Origin: Pseudomonas sp. BGr12
Lineage (GTDB): Bacteria > Pseudomonadota > Gammaproteobacteria > Pseudomonadales > Pseudomonadaceae
NCBI RefSeq assembly: GCF_030272895.1
Contig: NZ_JALRNF010000025.1
Coordinates: 26,180 to 90,179, forward strand
Direction: 5' to 3'
DNA length: 64,000 nucleotides
In this document: piece by piece, positions 60,114 to 64,000 of the stretch
Layout of the letters: the number at the start of each line of letters is the position of its first letter
How positions within the stretch are numbered: position 1 is the stretch's first letter
Position numbers and translations under genes: made by a program
Notes under the pieces: generated by a model
Told to the model about the DNA's origin: nothing
Database searches by the model: none
The model's input: the letters and a program-made list of their open reading frames with translations, nothing else

Positions 60114-60779
60114 TCAGTTGCCTTGCAGGCTGGGCGGCAGGCAGACACCGGTGCCACCGATGCCGCAGTAGCCGTCCGGGTTCTTGGCCAGGTACTGCTG
60201 GTGGTAGGCCTCGGCGAAGTAGACGGTCGGCGCCTGCTCGATTTCGGTGGTGATCTCGCCGAAACCGGCCTTGCTCAGTTCGGCCTGGTAGGCACGTTTG
60301 CTGGCCTGGGCCTCGTCCAGTTGCTCGGGGGTGGTGCAGTAGATCACCGAGCGGTACTGGGTGCCGATGTCGTTGCCCTGGCGCATGCCCTGGGTCGGGT
60401 TGTGCAGTTCCCAGAACATGGCCAGCAGTTCGCGGTAGCTGACTTTGTCCTGGTCGTAGACCACCAGCACCACTTCGGTGTGGCCGGTCAGGCCCGAGCA
60501 GACTTCTTCGTAGGTCGGGTTGGGGGTAAAGCCGCCGGCATAGCCGACCACGGTGCTGACTACGCCGTCACGCTGCCAGAAGCGCCGCTCGGCGCCCCAG
60601 AAGCAGCCCAGGCCGAAGATGGCGAAGCCGACATTCTCGAAGAACGGGCCGAGCAGCGGGGTGTCTTCGAAGACGAAGTGTTTCTCTGGCAGGGCCATCG
60701 GGGTTTCGCGGCCAGGCAGCGCCTGTTCCGCGGTAGGCAGGACGTTTTTGTTCACCAGGATTTCCGAGCGCAGGACCAT
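60114..60779 (-). CDS. msrA: MsrA, peptide methionine-S-sulfoxide reductase
   Basis: 221 residues. Catalytic [11 protein letters not shown] with Cys near residue 59; [30 protein letters not shown] and [26 protein letters not shown] are the substrate-binding blocks. Resolving Cys residues lie at the C-terminus ([13 protein letters not shown]). It repairs oxidised methionine in proteins. First gene of a short unit with the GST; a REPIN separates it from the downstream end of the EAL-domain gene. Confidence 0.96.
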   Translation of the reverse strand: MVLRSEILVNKNVLPTAEQALPGRETPMALPEKHFVFEDTPLLGPFFENVGFAIFGLGCFWGAERRFWQRDGVVSTVVGYAGGFTPNPTYEEVCSGLTGHTEVVLVVYDQDKVSYRELLAMFWELHNPTQGMRQGNDIGTQYRSVIYCTTPEQLDEAQASKRAYQAELSKAGFGEITTEIEQAPTVYFAEAYHQQYLAKNPDGYCGIGGTGVCLPPSLQGN

Positions 60780-60818
60780 GGCCGTTCCTCTGTTGTCAGG
60801 TCGATTGGGGTGACCTTT

Positions 60819-60874
60819 TCGCGGGACAAGCCCGCTCCCACCGGATACCTGTAGGAGCGGGCTTGCCCCGCGAA
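60819..60874. repeat. REPIN between msrA and the EAL gene
   Basis: TTCGCGGGACAAGCCCGCTC and inverted GAGCGGGCTTGCCCCGCGAA around a ~17-bp centre (CCACCGGATACCTGTAG). The outer base pair is TTC/GAA rather than ATC/GAT. Confidence 0.92.
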
Positions 60875-60917
60875 AGGGCCCGAATGAGTTCTATAGTGCC
60901 CGAGTGTTACGCCGCTG

Positions 60918-63611
60918 TCAGGCGCCGGGACCACGCGGATAACGCTTGAGTTTGTCGGCGAGCTCAGCGCCCGGAATCGGCTGGTCGAACAGGTAGCCCT
61001 GGCCGACATCGCAGCGGTGACGCCGCAGGAACGCCAGTTGCTCGGCGGTCTCGATACCTTCGGCGACCACCTTGAGCTTGAGGTTGTGGGCCATGGCCAC
61101 CACCGCCGAGGTGATTTCCATGTCGTCCTGGTTGTCGGGGATCTCGTGGATGAAGCTGCGGTCGATCTTGATGATGTCGATCGGGAATTTCTTCAGGTAG
61201 CTGAGCGATGAATAACCGGTGCCGAAGTCGTCCATGGCCAGGGTCAGGCCCAGCTGCTTGAGCTGGTCGAGTTGGCGGTGGGTGTCTTCGGTGGCTTCCA
61301 GCAGCAAGCCTTCGGTCAGCTCCAGCTCCAGCAGGTGCGGGGGCAGGGCTTCTTCCTTGAGGATGGTGGCGATCGAGCTGACCAGGTCGGGGTCGGAAAA
61401 CTGCTTGGGCGACAGGTTGATCGCCACCTGCAGGTTGCCCAGGCCTTCGGTGCGCAGCCGCTGGCTCATGCGGCAGGCCTGGCGGGCGATCCACTTGCCG
61501 ATGGGGATGATCAGGCCGGTCTCTTCGGCGACGCTGATGAACTGGTCCGGGCGGATCATGCCCTTCTCCGGGTGGTTCCAGCGCAGTAGCGCCTCCAGCC
61601 CCAGCAAGCGGCCGCTGCGCAGGCACAGCTTGGGCTGGTAGAACACATCCAGCTCGTTCTGGGTCAGGGCCCGGCGCAGGTTGTTCTCGACGAACAGCTT
61701 GTAGCTGGCTTCGGCATTGAGCGCTTCGGTGAACACCTGGACCTGGTGCTTGCCGTTGGCCTTGGCCTTGTGCAGGGCAAGCCCGGCGTTCTTCATCAGG
61801 GTCTGCGGGTCGCGGCCATGCAACGGTGCGCAGGCCAGGCCCACGGAACCGGTGACGCTGATCAGCTGGTTGTCGACGAACATTGGTTTGTCGAGGGTCC
61901 TGAGCAACTGCTGGGCGATCTGCTGGCCACTGTCCTGGTCGGTGTTTTCGAGCAGCACGGCGAACTCGTTGCTGGCAAAGCGCGCCAGGCTACCGCCGAC
62001 GCTCAGGCTGTTGCGCAGGCGCCGAGCCAGGCTGATCAGCAGTTTGTCGCCGGTCTGGTGGCCGAGGCTGTCGTTGATCCGCTTGAAGTTGTCGATGTCC
62101 ACCAGCAACAGGCTGATGGGGGTGTCGCTGTCGCGGGCGAAGCGCTCATCGAGGTTGCGGATGAAGGCCGGACGGTTGCCCAGGCTGGTCAGGTTGTCGG
62201 TGTAGGCCAGGCGCTCGATGCGCTGCTGGGCCAGCTTGCTCTGGGTGATGTCTTCGTAGATGCCGATGTAGTGGGTCAGTTCGCGGTTGTCGCCGTAGAC
62301 CTTGGAAATCGACAGTTGCCCCCAGTAGGGCTCGAGGTTCTTGCGCCGGCTCTTGAACTCGCCTTGCCAGCTGTTGCTCATGGCCAGGCTCGACGGCGCG
62401 TCGAACAGCAGCTCGCTGAGGTTCTCCAGGGCCGGCAGCTCCGAGAGCCGGTGGCCGTGGACCTCGTCGGTGCTGTACTGGGTGATGGCGGTGAAGCTGG
62501 GGTTGACGTACTCGACCACGCCGTCGCGGTTGACCAGCAAGAAGGCATTGGCGCTTTGTTCCACTGCGCGCTGGAACAGGTGCAGGGCGCTGGTGGCGGT
62601 GCGTCGGTTATGGTTGTTGATGACCTGGGCGAACTGGTCGGCCAGCTCGCCGGCAAAGGCGATCTCATCGGTCTGCCAGGCCCGCGTCGAGCCGGTCTGT
62701 TCCAGGCACAGTACGCCGACCACCTGGCCATCGATGCGGATACTGGCATCGAGCATGGCGTTGATGTCGCGCGGGCGCAGGCTCTCGGCCATCTCCCGGG
62801 TACGCGGGTCGTGGGTGGCGTTGTGGGCGTCGATGGCGCGGCTGGTGTGCAGGGCGTCGAGGTAGTCGGGAAAGCGGCTGGCGTCGATCGGCTCGGGCAG
62901 GCGGTATTCCTGGGTCTCGCGGTAGTAGGCGGAAATCGGCTCCAGGCGCTGGCCTTCCAGGTACCAGATGCTTGCGCAGTCGATCCTGTAGATTTCACAG
63001 GCGCTGCGGGTGATCAGTTCGGCGGCTTCGAGCAGTGAGTTGCTGGCGCTGTAGCGGTGGCGGGCCAGGTGCAGGATCAGCTCCTGCTGGGCCCGTACCC
63101 GTTCCAGATGCTCGAGCTGTTCCTGCTGGGCCCGCTGGTTGAGCTGCAGGGCGATTTGCAGGCGGTTGTTGCGGGTCTCCAGCTCGGCGGCGCCCAGGTT
63201 CGGTGCATCGCCTGACTGGGCGTCGATCACCATCAGGTAGCCTCGCAGCAGCTGGCGGTTGTGCTGCTTGTAGGCTTCGCCTGACTCCAACAGATGCAGC
63301 GGGCCCTGGGCCGTGTGCAGGGTGTAGCGCACCCGGTAGTGCGAGCGCTGGCCAAGCTGCAGCTGGATATCGTCATGCAGTTTGTAGCGCGCCTCGGGCT
63401 CCATGAGGCTGGCGTAGGGCGAGCCGACCAGGGCACACAACTCGACGGCGGCCATGCCGAACTGGCGCTCGCAGGCGGGGTCGAGGTACAGCAGCGCCCA
63501 GCTGGCTTCATTCAGGCGCTCGAAGCGCAGCATGCCGAGCCGCGAGGGCACGGGCAACTGCGTCACTACCTCGGCCACCATACGGCTGGCGGCATCAGGT
63601 TGGCTTTTCAT
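60918..63611 (-). CDS. PAS-GAF-PAS-GGDEF-EAL protein, predicted c-di-GMP phosphodiesterase
   Basis: 897 residues, soluble. Order: PAS-like (about 20-140), a short coiled coil, GAF (about 190-340, HLARHRYSASNSLLEAAELI to FAGELADQFAQVINNH), PAS (about 350-465, ANAFLLVNRDGVVEYVNPSFTAIT), GGDEF (about 470-630) and EAL (about 640-890). The GGDEF signature is degenerate (RFASNEFAVLLEN) and has no RxxD inhibitory site, so cyclase activity is unlikely. EAL residues are intact: GLEALLRW, NLSPKQF, LELELTEGLLLE, MDDFGTGYSSLSYLKKF and VVAEGIETAEQL. It should hydrolyse c-di-GMP under control of the sensor domains. Confidence 0.92.
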   Translation of the reverse strand: MKSQPDAASRMVAEVVTQLPVPSRLGMLRFERLNEASWALLYLDPACERQFGMAAVELCALVGSPYASLMEPEARYKLHDDIQLQLGQRSHYRVRYTLHTAQGPLHLLESGEAYKQHNRQLLRGYLMVIDAQSGDAPNLGAAELETRNNRLQIALQLNQRAQQEQLEHLERVRAQQELILHLARHRYSASNSLLEAAELITRSACEIYRIDCASIWYLEGQRLEPISAYYRETQEYRLPEPIDASRFPDYLDALHTSRAIDAHNATHDPRTREMAESLRPRDINAMLDASIRIDGQVVGVLCLEQTGSTRAWQTDEIAFAGELADQFAQVINNHNRRTATSALHLFQRAVEQSANAFLLVNRDGVVEYVNPSFTAITQYSTDEVHGHRLSELPALENLSELLFDAPSSLAMSNSWQGEFKSRRKNLEPYWGQLSISKVYGDNRELTHYIGIYEDITQSKLAQQRIERLAYTDNLTSLGNRPAFIRNLDERFARDSDTPISLLLVDIDNFKRINDSLGHQTGDKLLISLARRLRNSLSVGGSLARFASNEFAVLLENTDQDSGQQIAQQLLRTLDKPMFVDNQLISVTGSVGLACAPLHGRDPQTLMKNAGLALHKAKANGKHQVQVFTEALNAEASYKLFVENNLRRALTQNELDVFYQPKLCLRSGRLLGLEALLRWNHPEKGMIRPDQFISVAEETGLIIPIGKWIARQACRMSQRLRTEGLGNLQVAINLSPKQFSDPDLVSSIATILKEEALPPHLLELELTEGLLLEATEDTHRQLDQLKQLGLTLAMDDFGTGYSSLSYLKKFPIDIIKIDRSFIHEIPDNQDDMEITSAVVAMAHNLKLKVVAEGIETAEQLAFLRRHRCDVGQGYLFDQPIPGAELADKLKRYPRGPGA

Positions 63612-64000
63612 CGAGTGCTCGCTTCAAGAAGACAGTCCGTGCAGATAGCGCAATCTGCTACTACGCGTGTTGGGCAAGGTTGCATGATGCGCAGGTGCCT
63701 GACAAGCCATACAGAGACCTCTGCGCTAACTGTTTCGGCTGCGTGGCCGGATTCTTAAGCATGACGCGCTTCGCTGGCGACTGTAGGAGCGGGCTTGCCC
63801 CGCGATGCAGTGGGGGGCCATCGCGGGGCAAGCCCGCTCCTACGGAGCGCAGCCTGGTGGCAGCGGTTAGCGGAGGGGAATCGCAGGCAAAAAAAGGTTC
63901 TTCACGGAATACAGGGGCTACGATCCTTGGGCTTGGGTGTCGAGGTGGCGAGCTTATCCATTCCATGCAGCGACGCTGCCGGCCCCTTCCGCCTTTACGG
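63612..64000. other. right-end intergenic region
   Basis: 389 bp upstream of the EAL gene. Apart from the REPIN at 63781-63843 I see no gene starting on either strand before the window ends. The promoter of the EAL gene should lie between 63612 and about 63700. Confidence 0.5.
63781..63843. repeat. REPIN at the right end
   Basis: CTGTAGGAGCGGGCTTGCCC...CGAT (63781-63806) and inverted copy (63820-63843) with a 13-bp centre. Confidence 0.92.

Noticed and set aside
10776..63843. CRISPR array from the many near-identical repeats
   Set aside because: The repeats are palindromic REPINs scattered kilobases apart, not regularly spaced with unique spacers, and no cas genes are present.

Overview
The window reads as a chromosomal segment of a GC-rich Pseudomonas of the putida/fluorescens type. 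The evidence is the codon use, the gene order asmA-mutY-yggX, hisBH-hisAF next to the choline transporter, the large choline/carnitine/glycine-betaine catabolic locus, creBCD, and the dense scatter of the REP motif GCGGGCTTGCCCCGCGAT. No rRNA, prophage, CRISPR array or IS transposase of the usual kind is visible.

Layout. 1-1.4 kb: end of a DUF3300 gene and a DUF2950 gene. 1.4-1.65 kb: two identical tRNA-Phe genes, each with its own terminator, behind one strong promoter. 1.7-5.3 kb: asmA-mutY-yggX, an overlapping minus-strand operon. 5.7-7.3 kb: an OFA-type MFS transporter. 7.7-10.8 kb: hisB-hisH-DUF2164-hisA-hisF. 10.8-17.2 kb: cbcXWV (choline/betaine/carnitine ABC transporter), L-serine dehydratase and the regulator GbdR. 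17.3-22.5 kb: the carnitine module cdhB-cdhA-cdhC-caiX with its regulator CdhR. 22.4-23.3 kb: DUF3010 and an LprI-like gene. 23.5-34.6 kb: glycine-betaine and dimethylglycine catabolism (M19 hydrolase, DUF5943, dgcA, dgcB, etfA, etfB, gbcA, gbcB). 34.5-37.4 kb: a divergent nitrilase / flavin amino-acid 2-monooxygenase pair that looks like an accessory insertion. 37.6-40.2 kb: a ZapB-like/ZapA-like pair and a chemoreceptor. 40.3-50.4 kb: ltaE, then glyA-soxBDAG-purU-fdhA. 50.4-64 kb: a REP-associated transposase with flanking REPINs, DUF3077, DUF2780, an APC permease, an acyltransferase, a RimB-like protease, creBCD, a GST, msrA and a large PAS/GAF/GGDEF/EAL protein.

The central 40 kb works as one pathway. 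CbcX or CaiX deliver choline, betaine or carnitine to CbcWV. CdhA, CdhC and CdhB convert carnitine to betaine. GbcAB demethylates betaine to dimethylglycine, DgcAB with its EtfAB electron carrier converts that to sarcosine, and SoxBDAG yields glycine. GlyA and SdaA then make serine and pyruvate. The released one-carbon units leave through PurU (formyl-THF to formate) and FdhA (formaldehyde to formate). GbdR and CdhR, both DJ-1-domain AraC-type regulators, probably control the sets through direct repeats spaced 21 bp apart, which I see in three of the intergenic regions.

The most unusual signal is around etfA-etfB (29.6-31.8 kb). Eleven matches to the DnaA-box consensus TTWTNCACA lie there, seven of them exact TTATCCACA. 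Several inside the genes are written with codons that are rare here (TTA, ACA). Those downstream of etfB sit in three full copies and one partial copy of a roughly 100-bp unit with fixed internal spacing. I propose a DnaA-titrating or DnaA-reactivating element comparable in kind to E. coli datA or DARS; this is inference. A second oddity is a 70-base stretch with no A on the + strand that removes the start codon of cdhC.
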